From the NCBI GenBank assembly GCA_004562915.1, contig SFQZ01000022.1:1-39623 (forward strand): a DNA stretch of 39,623 nucleotides, given 5' to 3'. Below the pieces are notes generated by a model. That model ran no database searches. It saw only the letters and a program-made list of their open reading frames with translations, and was not told the DNA's origin. How positions within the stretch are numbered: position 1 is the stretch's first letter; each line of letters starts with the position of its first letter. Shown one piece after another: positions 1-8,069 of the stretch. Source of the DNA: a bacterium. Its GTDB lineage: Bacteria; Bacillota_A; Clostridia; Lachnospirales; Lachnospiraceae. The position numbers and the translations under genes are program-made.

Positions 1-457
1 TTTCCTCCACAGAAGCACCGTCATCACACATTTGCGCCGCATGTACCACAGGACTGCCATACAGGGCGTTATATCCCATACCATCAAAACTGTGAATATT
101 CAGAACTTCCTTGTATTGCGGGTATTCCTCAAAAAAAAGGTCAATCGCCTGCAGAGAATTGTCATAGGTGGAGGAACCCTTGGAGTTGATCAGCACCAGA
201 ATCAGATCTGTCACACCAGCCTGTGCCTCCCGCAGATAAATTTCCTGAAACTGAAAAGGGGTAATCTGTGCAGTTTTGGGAATCTCATCATGCTGTGCCA
301 TTAGCGTAAAGAACTGCTCGTTATCAAAATCTACCCGGCTGGTGTAACTTTTGTCTCCCAACGTAATGGGGAACGGAATCACTGAAATGGAGTATTTTTG
401 TTCGTCCGCATAGGAGATATCACTTGCGGAATCTGTCATAATCTGTATTTTTTTCAT
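1..457 (-). CDS. DegV family fatty-acid-binding protein (C-terminus cut by window edge)
   Basis: An open frame runs from an ATG at 455-457 to the window edge without a stop, so only about the first 152 residues are visible. The N-terminus MKKIQIMTDSASDIS is the classic DegV start: the TDSASD motif lies in the domain that binds a fatty-acid carboxylate. DegV/FakB proteins bind fatty acids and present them to the FakA kinase for phospholipid synthesis. Further in, ITPFQFQEIY and NSKGSSTYDNS also match the family, whose usual length is about 280 residues. A GGAAAGG ribosome site lies about 8 bases upstream of the ATG. The gene follows the flavodoxin/ferredoxin gene by about 100 bases on the same strand. 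Family assignment is firm; the fatty acid bound cannot be told. Confidence 0.88.
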   Translation of the reverse strand, partial: MKKIQIMTDSASDISYADEQKYSISVIPFPITLGDKSYTSRVDFDNEQFFTLMAQHDEIPKTAQITPFQFQEIYLREAQAGVTDLILVLINSKGSSTYDNSLQAIDLFFEEYPQYKEVLNIHSFDGMGYNALYGSPVVHAAQMCDDGASVEE

Positions 458-555
458 ATTTTAACCTTTCCATGCATAAGTAGTCCGTGATCTTCTTCCC
501 GTCCTTATATCCTTTTTCATAGAGACGGTGCAAATTTTCTGAAAATGCCTCCTGC

Positions 556-1302
556 TTACAGGAACAGCTCATTTTCTTTTCTTACCGAACAAGCTTTCTT
601 AATTGCCATAGCCGCAATCGATACCATAGCGCCATTGACCTTTCTGGCATCATGAGAGCACAGCTTAACACAGCGCATACAGGAAATGCACTTTTTAAAG
701 TCTGCCGTAAGGTTTGCCGAATCAATAGCCTGTACCGGACATTTTTCCGAACATAAACCACACTTTACGCAATCTTTGGTTGGTTTCGGAACAAGACCTG
801 CACCGCCGCTCTTTTTGTAGGGACGGTTTCCCGGTATGGAAACGGCATTCTCATCCCTGGATGCAATCTGGGCAGCAAAATCCGCAAGCTGTTTCTCATC
901 AGCTGCGTCCGGTCTGTTTGCTGCATACCGTGGCATGATGGAGTGCTCCGCGACAGCGGCAACCGCCGCAATAACCCGGAATCCGGCTTCTCTCGCAGCG
1001 TCCTCCATTTCAACAAGCGTATCTTCGTAAGCCCTGTTTCCATATACACATACTATAGTGCATCTCGCTCCGTTTCCCTTTATCTGTCTGAAGCGTTCAA
1101 TCGCCACAGCAGGTGCCCGTCCGCCAAAGGAAGGCATTGCAACCAGAACCATATCCTCCTGTTTGATCTCGCATTTGGTAAAATCGGTTTTGGCATTGCT
1201 CAGATCAATTTGTGTCATATTCTCGCCCCAATTCCGGTCTATCATATTTGCGACTTTCCATGTACCCCCTGTAGGGCTGAAAATAATTTCTACTACATTC
1301 AT
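556..1302 (-). CDS. EFR1-type flavodoxin/2x[4Fe-4S] ferredoxin fusion protein
   Basis: 248 residues. The N-terminus has a flavodoxin-type phosphate loop (SPTGGTWKVAN, residues 9-19), and the middle keeps a flavodoxin-like fold (MVLVAMPSFGGRAP). The C-terminus carries two [4Fe-4S] motifs: C178, C181, C184 and C188, then C205, C208, C211 and C215. This is the layout of the EFR1 family of clostridial electron carriers, with FMN plus two iron-sulfur clusters on one chain, probably passing electrons in the cytoplasm; partners are unknown. AAGGAGG sits 8 bases before the ATG. The gene starts 27 bases after the stop of the Rrf2 regulator and is probably co-transcribed with it, which suggests redox or iron-sulfur control. 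The exact reaction is not predictable. Confidence 0.85.
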   Translation of the reverse strand: MNVVEIIFSPTGGTWKVANMIDRNWGENMTQIDLSNAKTDFTKCEIKQEDMVLVAMPSFGGRAPAVAIERFRQIKGNGARCTIVCVYGNRAYEDTLVEMEDAAREAGFRVIAAVAAVAEHSIMPRYAANRPDAADEKQLADFAAQIASRDENAVSIPGNRPYKKSGGAGLVPKPTKDCVKCGLCSEKCPVQAIDSANLTADFKKCISCMRCVKLCSHDARKVNGAMVSIAAMAIKKACSVRKENELFL

Positions 1303-1329
1303 GTGATTTGTCCTCCTTAAATATTGTGG

Positions 1330-1770
1330 TTATATTTTTTCAGAATGCATCGTGTCGATCCTGCTTCGGATGTCGGCAATACAGTCGGCAAGTGTTTTTC
1401 CCGCAAGAGAACGGGCAAAGGCATCTTCTATATCTGTGAACATTTCAGTCAGCGCCGGACGGATATGACGGCCAACAATGCACTGATCACTGGGGTTTTG
1501 ATGAATATCCAAAAGATGAATATCTGATTCCTCCATAACCGCCTGATAGATCTGAAGCAGTGTAAGCTGTTCCGGGTCAACTGTCAGGGAATAACCACTG
1601 ATCCCTCTGTGACTATCAACAATCTCCGCCTTTTTTAGAAGCGCCAGAATTTTCCGAATGTAGCTGGCGTTGGTACCAACGCTCCCTGCCATCTGATCGG
1701 AATTCAACGGATTGGAAGACTCTGAAATCAGTATCAATACATGCACCGCAGCGGAAAATTTTGTGTCCAT
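1330..1770 (-). CDS. Rrf2 family transcriptional regulator
   Basis: 146 residues with the typical Rrf2 winged helix at the N-terminus: MDTKFSAAVHVL, then a recognition helix region near GTNASYIRKILALLKKAEIV and a wing SHRGISGYSL. Rrf2 proteins such as IscR, CymR, NsrR and RsrR are dimeric DNA-binding sensors, several with an Fe-S cluster. Only one cysteine (C97, in DQCIVGRHI) lies in the sensor region. The three-cysteine IscR/NsrR cluster set is therefore absent, and any cluster would need other ligands. A consensus sigma-A promoter and a perfect inverted repeat lie just upstream (1841-1887), as expected for autorepression. The flavodoxin/ferredoxin gene follows 27 bases downstream and is the probable target. 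Confidence 0.88.
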   Translation of the reverse strand: MDTKFSAAVHVLILISESSNPLNSDQMAGSVGTNASYIRKILALLKKAEIVDSHRGISGYSLTVDPEQLTLLQIYQAVMEESDIHLLDIHQNPSDQCIVGRHIRPALTEMFTDIEDAFARSLAGKTLADCIADIRSRIDTMHSEKI

Positions 1771-1840
1771 TCAATTTGCCCTCCTATGATTTCATTTTCA
1801 CTTTGTGTACGAAATACCTTTCCATGTTTTCTTATGTATT

Positions 1841-1853
1841 TGTATCAGATACA
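1841..1853. promoter_or_regulatory. Candidate Rrf2 operator (perfect 13-bp inverted repeat)
   Basis: TGTATC-A-GATACA is a perfect inverted repeat. It lies 5 bases downstream of the -10 box of the Rrf2 promoter, across the expected transcription start. A weaker outer repeat (TGTATT / GTTACA) extends it. The position fits autorepression by the adjacent Rrf2 protein. Binding is inferred from position only. Confidence 0.55.
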
Positions 1854-1858
1854 GTTAC

Positions 1859-1887
1859 ATTATATGGTTATTAGAATAGTTTGTCAA
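1859..1887 (-). promoter_or_regulatory. Sigma-A promoter of the Rrf2-ferredoxin unit
   Basis: On the minus strand there is TTGACA (1882-1887), a 17-base spacer and TATAAT (1859-1864). Both boxes match the consensus fully. Transcription would start near 1852 and read into the Rrf2 gene starting at 1770. Confidence 0.8.
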
Positions 1888-1969
1888 TCTTTTCTCAATG
1901 TTAAGGATTTCTGAGGCAGTAAAGCGCATCACTCCTCCAACATGTACCAATTGCAGTTCTCTGCTTTGA

Positions 1970-2415
1970 GGCTTTGCAACTTATCTATATGGGGATGGTC
2001 TTGAAATCGGAACCTGGAACCGCACTTGTGAAGAAAACCGGGAGATGGAGCCGCATATTTTTTCCCTTTGTGAGACATTTCCGGATCCAGCTCCCTGGCC
2101 GGGAACAGTATTCGAGGAGATTGCCACCTTTCTGTGGATTCAAGGCTATTATGAGAAGGTTCTTACCTATGCTATAAAAATATACGAGAATGTACTGGAC
2201 TATTGCCGGGCAAAGAAGCCCTACGGGTGGCATCCGTCTATCATAATCATCTGGATCACGATCATGCACTTGTATGGTATCAGAAAGGCTATGATTTACT
2301 GAAAGCCGTGACTCCCCAAACCTTTGAAGTACTCGACCAGCTCAGTATTGCCTGCGTAAAGCTGGCGAGAGGAGCCAGACACCACGGAGATTCGGAAGCT
2401 TATAAGAAATATTGA
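1970..2415 (+). pseudogene. Remnant of a TPR-type (tetratricopeptide) protein, frameshifted and N-terminally truncated
   Basis: After a stop at 1967-1969 one frame runs open through GDGLEIGTWNRTCEENREM and on to IQGYYEKVLTYAIKIYENVL. Near 2205-2220 the sense continues one frame over as EALRVASVYHNHLDHDHAL, WYQKGYDLLKAV and a proper end at 2415. Read together, the two frames give helix-pair repeats of TPR type (YYEKVL..AIKIYENVLDY, then AL.WYQKGYDL). The N-terminal half of the protein is absent. I take this as a decayed copy. A sequencing frameshift could explain the frame change but not the missing start. It lies beside another gene remnant. Confidence 0.65.
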
Positions 2416-2420
2416 AATAT

Positions 2421-2439
2421 TCTGCCGAATATCGGCAGA
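2421..2439. repeat. Perfect short hairpin after the TPR remnant
   Basis: TCTGCCGA-ATA-TCGGCAGA is an 8-bp perfect stem with a 3-base loop, 6 bases after the stop of the TPR remnant. No clear T-run follows on either strand, so it is at best a weak terminator. Confidence 0.4.
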
Positions 2440-2475
2440 TTGTAGTTTCTATTTTGCAATTCAAAATCGATCATC

Positions 2476-2792
2476 TTACAGATATTCAGAAACAGCGGCT
2501 TGACTAACCGGAATGTCTGCCTGAATCCCAAATTCATCTTTCATCCCTCCAAGGATCACAATCCGGTTCCCATTACTGATTCCCTTATTAACAATCCATA
2601 CACAGTAAACGGATCTATGTCTGTTGGATGATTATCGCTCTCAAGCTTCGGAAATTTTAGATGAATATCTTCATAAACCTTTTTGATTTTCTGAATAAGA
2701 GAAGTCCGCTTATCTTTGTACTCCAATAGCTCTGTAGCAAATTCTGAATAGAATGAAATCCACTGAAATCGTTTATCCTTCCGCCACCTCCC
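2476..2792 (-). pseudogene. Remnant of an McrB-like AAA ATPase (N-terminal domain only, frameshifted)
   Basis: Read on the minus strand, the frame from about 2792 gives WISFYSEFATELLEYKDKR, then KKVYEDIHLKFPKLESDN and TDIDPFTVYGL. Near 2590-2603 the sense shifts frame and continues as NKGISNGNRIVILGG and KDEFGIQADIPVS to a stop at 2476. The pattern FY.EFA..LLEYK followed by DIDPFTV.GL.NKG is what I recall at the N-terminus of McrB-like AAA restriction or defence ATPases. The AAA motor itself is missing. No start codon with a ribosome site is visible. It directly follows the DUF2284 gene. Assignment rests on recalled family patterns. Confidence 0.5.
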
Positions 2793-2802
2793 TCATCCAT
2801 CC

Positions 2803-3345
2803 TCATTCATTGAACACATACATTCCAAAAAATGCCAGCAGTCCATCTCCACAATTGTATTCCATTCCGCATTTATCCGTCAGCTTCCGCACAAAGATAC
2901 AGTAGGCTGACATACAGGAATACATCTGATCCGGAAAACGGCAGGGTTCATTTTTGGTCATCGCACAGGGGGAGCAAAGCGCACAGCCGCTTGCTCCCAC
3001 TAAAAACCCATTACACGATTCGGCACGAAGACGTTTTGCCAGCCTGAGTGCTGCAGCATTGTGTGCCGACTTTGCTTTCTTGATTGCAGCTTTATCTGTA
3101 TAGTCCGGTATTTCCCAGATTGTTTCCAGTACCAGTGCTTGTTTATATGCCAGAACTTTATTTTTCATTTCTTCCGGTGAACCGCAAACTGTAGGACACG
3201 AATAATTTGCATTATATTGACCACACAAATTTTCTTCACAGTATGGCCGAAATGATGGATCAAATGTAATCTCTTTCGTATCTATGATTGCTGCATCTGC
3301 AAAATTTTCTTCCAGTGCATATTGTATTATCTGTTCTTTTTTCAT
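2803..3345 (-). CDS. DUF2284 domain protein (cysteine-rich, putative metal-binding)
   Basis: 180 residues from the ATG at 3345, which has AGGAGG 7 bases upstream. A 9-residue longer frame exists but lacks its own ribosome site. The protein is rich in cysteine: PYCEENLCGQYNANYSCP near residues 35-52, then GASGCALCSPCAM and PCRFP...SCMSAYC. This matches DUF2284, common in anaerobes and thought to bind a metal or cluster; the function is unknown. The ArsC/Spx-like gene lies just upstream on the same strand (49-base gap), so the two may be one unit. Confidence 0.85.
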   Translation of the reverse strand: MKKEQIIQYALEENFADAAIIDTKEITFDPSFRPYCEENLCGQYNANYSCPTVCGSPEEMKNKVLAYKQALVLETIWEIPDYTDKAAIKKAKSAHNAAALRLAKRLRAESCNGFLVGASGCALCSPCAMTKNEPCRFPDQMYSCMSAYCIFVRKLTDKCGMEYNCGDGLLAFFGMYVFNE

Positions 3346-3393
3346 CTGGTTCCTCCTGAATAATTGCCGCATTACATACCTTTTTCTTCTTCT

Positions 3394-3747
3394 TTAATCT
3401 CCCAGCTTTTCCATCCATTCTGCCTCTTTAAATCCCGAAAGTACGAAATCCTCCCCGATAAGCAGCGGACGCTTCACGAGCATTCCGTCCGAAGCCAAAA
3501 GCTGAATCTGTTCTTCCTCTGTCATAGACGGAAGCTTATCCTTTAATTTTAATTCTTTGTACTTCATACCACTTGTATTAAAAAAACGTTTCATCGGAAG
3601 ACCGCTTTTTCCAATCCATTCTTTCAGTTCTTCTTCCGTAGGATTTTCATTGACAATATGTCGTTCTGTAAAGGTAATTTGTTTTGCTTTCAGCCATGCT
3701 TTTGCTTTCTTACATGTACTGCATGGAGGATATTCGATAAATAACAT
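3394..3747 (-). CDS. ArsC/Spx family thioredoxin-fold protein
   Basis: 117 residues starting at the ATG at 3747, preceded by a GAAAGGAA ribosome site. A longer frame to 3861 overlaps the upstream ABC gene and has no ribosome site. MLFIEYPPCSTCKKAK gives a thioredoxin-fold start with a CxxC pair (C9, C12). Later KRPLLIGEDFVLSGF matches the conserved R-P-x-L region of the ArsC/Spx family, whose usual length is 115-135. Members are arsenate reductases or Spx/MgsR-type RNA-polymerase-binding stress regulators. The CxxC pair and the lack of an ars operon lean towards the Spx/YffB side, but this is not decided. Confidence 0.8.
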   Translation of the reverse strand: MLFIEYPPCSTCKKAKAWLKAKQITFTERHIVNENPTEEELKEWIGKSGLPMKRFFNTSGMKYKELKLKDKLPSMTEEEQIQLLASDGMLVKRPLLIGEDFVLSGFKEAEWMEKLGD

Positions 3748-3802
3748 TCTTTTTCCGTTCCTTTCGTAAAAGTTCTGTGAAATCATTCTGAATATATAGT
3801 TC

Positions 3803-5707
3803 TCAGGCCAGTGCCCCACTGCTTCCCGTATACAGCTGATAATATTTACCCTTTTCTTCAATCAGCTGATCGTGTGTTCCTCGCTCTATAATACGGCCAT
3901 TTTCCAGTACCATGATACAGTCACTGTTTCTGACAGTAGAAAGTCGGTGGGCGATCACGAATGTAGTTCGTTCATTCATCAGACTGTCCATACCATCCTG
4001 TACCAGCTTCTCTGTTCTGGTATCGATGGAGGAAGTAGCTTCATCCAGAATCAATACCGGTGGATCTGCCACAGCTGCCCGGGCAATCGCAAGAAGCTGT
4101 CTTTGTCCCTGACTGAGGTTTGCACCGTTATTGGTCAGCATAGTATTGTATCCATCCGGAAGTCGGCGGATAAATCCATCTGCATTGGCAAGCTTTGCAG
4201 CTGCGATGACTTCTTCATCTGTGGCATCCAGCTTCCCATAGCGGATGTTATCCATAACAGTAGCTGTAAACAGCTGTGTATCCTGAAGAACAATACCCAA
4301 AGATCGTCTCAGATCTGCTTTTTTAATTTTGTTGATATTGATTCCATCATAACGGATTTTACCATCCTGAATATCATAAAAACGATTGATCAAATTGGTG
4401 ATGGTGGTCTTACCTGCACCGGTAGAACCCACAAATGCTATCTTCTGTCCCGGTTCAGCATACAGTTTGATATCATGAAGAACCATTTTATTTTCATTAT
4501 ATCCAAAGTCAACACCGTTGAATACCACGTCTCCCTGAAGTTCCTGATAGGTCGTAGTGTTGTCTGCTTTGTGATAATGTTTCCATGCCCAATATCCTGT
4601 ATGTTCAGATGTTTCCTGAATCTCACCGTTTACTTTTCTGGCATTTACAAGCATAACATATCCTTCATCTGTCTCCGGCTTCTCATCAAGCAGCTTGAAG
4701 ACACGCTCTGCTCCAGCCATGGCCATAACTATACTGTTGAGCTGCTGACTCACCTGATTGATCGGCATATTGATGCTTTTATTAAAAGTCAGGAAACTTG
4801 CAAGACCACCCAACGTAAGCCCTGCCACATGGTAAATAGCAAAAATCCCTCCCACGATTGCGCAGATTACATAGCTTACATTACCAAGCTGCGCGTTGAT
4901 GGGTGCAAGGATATTTCCATAACGGTTCGCATAATTGGAACTTTCATACAGCTTCTGATTCAGTTCATGGAACTTATCGATACTCTCTTCTTCATGGCAG
5001 AAAACTTTTACCACTTTCTGTCCTTCCATCATTTCTTCTATATAGCCGTTTACTTTACCAAGTTCCCGCTGTTGCGACAGGAAATATTTTCCACTCTGTC
5101 CGGCTACCTTTTTTGTAACAAAAAGCATGATTCCAATCATAAGCAATGTAACAATCGTAAGCGGAATACTCAGAATAATCATACTGATAAACACACTCAC
5201 AATCGTTATCGCACTTGAAAGAAGCTGAGGCATACTCTGGCTGATCATCTGACGCAGGGTGTCAATATCATTTGTATAAACCGACATGATATCACCATGC
5301 GCATGGGTATCGAAATACTTGATTGGCAAGCTTTCCATATGTGTAAACAGATCCACCCTGAGATTTTTCAGTGTGCCCTGTGTCACATAAACCATCACAC
5401 GATTATATATAAATGTACAGCTTACACCCAAAAGATAAAATCCTGCCACTCTCATAATCGCCTGCATAAGAGGTCCAAAATCAGGATCTGCTTTTCCCAG
5501 CAGCGGTGTGATATAATCATCGATCAAACTCTTCATAAAAATGGTTCCCTGAACATTGGCAAGAACGCTGGCAAAAATACAGACTATAACCACAATCAAA
5601 TGAATCGTGTATGTTTTGCCAATATATTTCATAAGACGCGCCAGCAGTTTCTCGGGGTTTTCCACTTTCTGAACAGGTCCCCTCGGTCTTTTTCCCATAC
5701 CTGCCAT
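3803..5707 (-). CDS. ABC exporter half-transporter with canonical ATPase residues
   Basis: 634 residues: six predicted membrane helices (about 35-340) and a C-terminal nucleotide-binding domain. Walker A is GSTGAGKTT (427-435), Q-loop Q475, signature LSQGQ (531-535), Walker B ends LILDE with catalytic E556, and the switch histidine is H587. The signature is altered (LSQGQ instead of LSGGQ), while Walker B and the switch His are intact. The partner encoded upstream has the opposite pattern, as in heterodimeric exporters of the BmrCD/LmrCD/TM287-288 class, where one of the two ATP sites is degenerate. An insert of about 35 residues (NGEIQETSEHTGYWAWKHY) precedes the NBD. Its start overlaps the partner's stop by one base (TAATG). 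Likely a drug or lipid exporter; the substrate is unknown. Confidence 0.93.
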   Translation of the reverse strand: MAGMGKRPRGPVQKVENPEKLLARLMKYIGKTYTIHLIVVIVCIFASVLANVQGTIFMKSLIDDYITPLLGKADPDFGPLMQAIMRVAGFYLLGVSCTFIYNRVMVYVTQGTLKNLRVDLFTHMESLPIKYFDTHAHGDIMSVYTNDIDTLRQMISQSMPQLLSSAITIVSVFISMIILSIPLTIVTLLMIGIMLFVTKKVAGQSGKYFLSQQRELGKVNGYIEEMMEGQKVVKVFCHEEESIDKFHELNQKLYESSNYANRYGNILAPINAQLGNVSYVICAIVGGIFAIYHVAGLTLGGLASFLTFNKSINMPINQVSQQLNSIVMAMAGAERVFKLLDEKPETDEGYVMLVNARKVNGEIQETSEHTGYWAWKHYHKADNTTTYQELQGDVVFNGVDFGYNENKMVLHDIKLYAEPGQKIAFVGSTGAGKTTITNLINRFYDIQDGKIRYDGININKIKKADLRRSLGIVLQDTQLFTATVMDNIRYGKLDATDEEVIAAAKLANADGFIRRLPDGYNTMLTNNGANLSQGQRQLLAIARAAVADPPVLILDEATSSIDTRTEKLVQDGMDSLMNERTTFVIAHRLSTVRNSDCIMVLENGRIIERGTHDQLIEEKGKYYQLYTGSSGALA

Positions 5708-7458
5708 TATTTCTCACCTCCATTTTCATCAAAGTCTCCGCTTCCCTTTGTCTGGGACTCATAAACTTCCTGATATATTTTATTAGTTGCAAGAAGTTCT
5801 TCATGAGTTCCAAATCCATTTACTTTACCGTCATCCATAACAATTATCCGGTCTGCGTCCTGTACACTGGAGATACGTTGGGCAATGATCAGTTTTGTTG
5901 TATTTGGTATTTCTTTCCGGAAAGCGCGGCGAATTTTGGCATCTGTAGCTGTATCCACTGCACTGGTTGAATCATCCAGGATCAGAATCTTCGGCTTTTT
6001 CAGAAGAGCACGGGCTATGCACAAACGCTGCTTCTGACCACCGGACACATTGGTACCGCCCTGCTCAATATAGGTATCATATCCATCCGGCATTTTTTCA
6101 ATAAATTCGTCGGCACATGCAAGTCGGCACGCATGCATACACTCTTCTTTTGTGGCATTTTTATCGCCCCAACGAAGGTTTTCCAGAATCGTACCGGAAA
6201 ACAGTACATTTTTCTGAAGTACTACAGATACCTGATTTCTCAGTTCCTCCATATCATACTCTCTGACATCGCGTCCGCCTACTCTGACACTTCCACCTGT
6301 CACATCGTACAGACGACTGATCAGATTTACCAGACTGGACTTGGCGCTTCCGGTTCCTCCGAGGATTCCTACCGTCTCACCCGGATGGATTTCAAGACAG
6401 ATATCTTTCAGTACCTGTTCTTTGCTTCCTTTTTTATAACTAAAATCTACATGATCAAATACGATTCCACCGTCTTTTACTTCTTTCACCGGCTGTTCTG
6501 GGTTTGCCAGATCCGGTTCCTCAATCAACACTTCTGAAATTCTTTCTGCACTCGCCATACTCATGGATACCATAACAAAAATCATAGATACCATCATAAG
6601 GCTCATCAGAATATTCATACAATACGTAAGAAGACTCATCAGTTCACCTGTTGTCAGACTGTCCACCACAATCATCTTTGCACCCAGCCAGCTGATTCCC
6701 AAAATACAGGAATATACAGTAAACTGCATCAGCGGTGCATTCAGTGAAATAATACTTTCTGCCTTCACAAACATTTTATATACATTTTCACTGGCTTTTG
6801 AAAACTTATTGTTTTCATAATCCTCCCTCACATATGCTTTTACTACACGGATACCTGCAATATTCTCCTGCACACTCGCATTCAGGTCATCATATCTGCG
6901 GAAAACCTGTTTAAAATATTTATTTACTCTGGTCAGCAAAAACGCAAGACAGACTCCCAGTATGATAACTGCCACAAGATAGATCGAAGACAATCTGGCA
7001 TTGATACTGAATGCCATCACCATGGCACAGATCAAACTTGCAGGTGCCCGGGTAAACATACGCAGAATCATCTGATATGCATTCTGCAGATTGGACACAT
7101 CGGTAGTCAATCTTGTGATCAAACCTGCGGTACTGAATTTATCAATATTTGCAAATGAATATGTCTGTATTTTCTCATACATGGCACTTCTCAGATTTTT
7201 GGCAAAACCTGCAGAAGCATTGGCTCCGCATTTTCCTCCCATAATACCGGCAAACAAACCTGCCAGTGCTGCAACCACCATAGCTGCTCCAACTACGCAG
7301 ATATGACGGATATCCCCTTTTTCCACACCATCATCAATGATGGATGCCATCAAAAGTGGAATGATCATCTCCATAATAACCTCAAAAATCATGAAAATCG
7401 GGGTCAGTATGGAATCTTTTTTAAATTCTTTTACCTGTGCTCCCAAAGTTTTCAGCAT
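5707..7458 (-). CDS. ABC exporter half-transporter with degenerate ATPase residues
   Basis: 583 residues with an N-terminal six-helix membrane domain (about 15-310) and a nucleotide-binding domain. Walker A is GGTGSAKSS (367-375), with Ala in place of the third Gly. The signature is VSGGQ (471-475). Walker B ends LILDD, with Asp496 where the catalytic Glu should be, and the switch residue is Gln527 instead of His (IIAQR). These changes mark the protomer that supplies the non-hydrolysing site in heterodimeric exporters. The next gene supplies the complementary half. The gene overlaps the end of the MarR gene by 7 bases, so regulator and both exporter halves form one transcript. Confidence 0.93.
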   Translation of the reverse strand: MLKTLGAQVKEFKKDSILTPIFMIFEVIMEMIIPLLMASIIDDGVEKGDIRHICVVGAAMVVAALAGLFAGIMGGKCGANASAGFAKNLRSAMYEKIQTYSFANIDKFSTAGLITRLTTDVSNLQNAYQMILRMFTRAPASLICAMVMAFSINARLSSIYLVAVIILGVCLAFLLTRVNKYFKQVFRRYDDLNASVQENIAGIRVVKAYVREDYENNKFSKASENVYKMFVKAESIISLNAPLMQFTVYSCILGISWLGAKMIVVDSLTTGELMSLLTYCMNILMSLMMVSMIFVMVSMSMASAERISEVLIEEPDLANPEQPVKEVKDGGIVFDHVDFSYKKGSKEQVLKDICLEIHPGETVGILGGTGSAKSSLVNLISRLYDVTGGSVRVGGRDVREYDMEELRNQVSVVLQKNVLFSGTILENLRWGDKNATKEECMHACRLACADEFIEKMPDGYDTYIEQGGTNVSGGQKQRLCIARALLKKPKILILDDSTSAVDTATDAKIRRAFRKEIPNTTKLIIAQRISSVQDADRIIVMDDGKVNGFGTHEELLATNKIYQEVYESQTKGSGDFDENGGEK

Positions 7459-7925
7459 CGGTCTCTCCTCCTGTCTGTCTCGCAGTGATCCTGCTCCACA
7501 TTTAATCTCATTTTTCGAATTACTCTAAAAAAAGTATCCATATCTTCCCGGGATATTCCCTCTCTCAATTTTTCCTCCATCCAGTCAATATTGTGGATGA
7601 TACTTTCCTGAAGCATAATTCCCTTTTCCGTCAGAGTCAGCCTTTTCAGCCGGGCATCACGGGGCAGGTTTTCCCTTCGGATATATCCCTTTTTTTCCAT
7701 CAGCTGAAGAATACCCGTCGCCGTGGAACGTGCAATGGAAAATTCAGCCTCAATATCTTTCTGAAATATCTCCTGATCTCTTTTTTTGTAAAGGAATCCA
7801 ATAATCCAGCTTTGCATTATGGTAAAATCATCAGCTCCTGACTCTGCTCTGAATACTGCCATTCTGCTGTGGATCTCATTATCCAGCCGCTTCAGTTCCA
7901 TACCTATATGTTCTTCAGGTTTCAC
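7452..7925 (-). CDS. MarR family transcriptional regulator of the ABC exporter
   Basis: 157 residues if started at the GTG at 7925, which has a perfect AGGAGGT five bases upstream. An upstream TTG at 7946 is less likely. The winged-helix core is clear: FQKDIEAEFSIARSTATGIL is the recognition helix, and GYIRRENLPRDARLKRLTLTEKG is the wing with the DxR turn typical of MarR. MarR proteins are dimeric repressors released by small lipophilic ligands. The gene overlaps the exporter gene by 7 bases, and a 16-bp palindrome lies at its promoter, so it most likely represses its own operon and is relieved by an exported compound. Confidence 0.9.
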   Translation of the reverse strand: MKPEEHIGMELKRLDNEIHSRMAVFRAESGADDFTIMQSWIIGFLYKKRDQEIFQKDIEAEFSIARSTATGILQLMEKKGYIRRENLPRDARLKRLTLTEKGIMLQESIIHNIDWMEEKLREGISREDMDTFFRVIRKMRLNVEQDHCETDRRRDRC

Positions 7926-7955
7926 AGTGCACCTCCTGTTCTGCAATTAGTTCGT

Positions 7956-7971
7956 TACCGAATGTTCGGTA
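7956..7971. promoter_or_regulatory. MarR operator candidate (perfect inverted repeat)
   Basis: TACCGAA-TG-TTCGGTA is a perfect 7+7 inverted repeat. Extended by five bases on each side it still matches at 10 of 12 positions per arm. It lies 7 bases after the -10 box of the MarR promoter, over the expected transcription start, where a bound dimer would block transcription. Confidence 0.7.
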
Positions 7972-7978
7972 CAGAACA

Positions 7979-8006
7979 ATTATAATACATACTTTTTTGT
8001 TGTCAA
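7979..8006 (-). promoter_or_regulatory. Sigma-A promoter of the marR-ABC exporter operon
   Basis: The minus strand has TTGACA (8001-8006), a 16-base spacer and TATAAT (7979-7984). Both boxes are perfect. The transcription start is expected near 7972, inside the palindromic operator. Confidence 0.78.
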
Positions 8007-8013
8007 TAGAATA

Positions 8014-8043
8014 TTAAAAAAACAGCCGTTTTTATACGACTGT
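8014..8043 (-). terminator. Rho-independent terminator of the formate/nitrite transporter gene
   Basis: On the minus strand, ACAGTCGT and ACGGCTGT form an 8-bp stem (one G-U pair) around a 6-base loop, followed by seven T. It lies 27 bases after the stop of the FNT gene. Confidence 0.75.
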
Positions 8044-8069
8044 CTTTTTCTATTCCAAAATATTCTGTT

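Noticed and set aside
420..533. Short minus-strand frame upstream of and overlapping the DegV start (LHRLYEKGYKDGKK..., TTG start)
   Set aside because: Its last third is only the DegV start read in another frame, the start codon is weak, and the AGGAGG in front is about 14 bases away. It is more likely leader sequence.
2045..2302. Plus-strand frame taken as an intact 85-residue gene
   Set aside because: Its sense continues in the next frame (2203-2415), so it is part of one frameshifted TPR remnant and not a gene in itself.
3872..5218. Long plus-strand frame of 448 codons opposite the ABC exporter
   Set aside because: It is the antisense of a clearly conserved transporter gene, rich in Cys, His and Ser as such mirror frames are, and has no ribosome site or family pattern.
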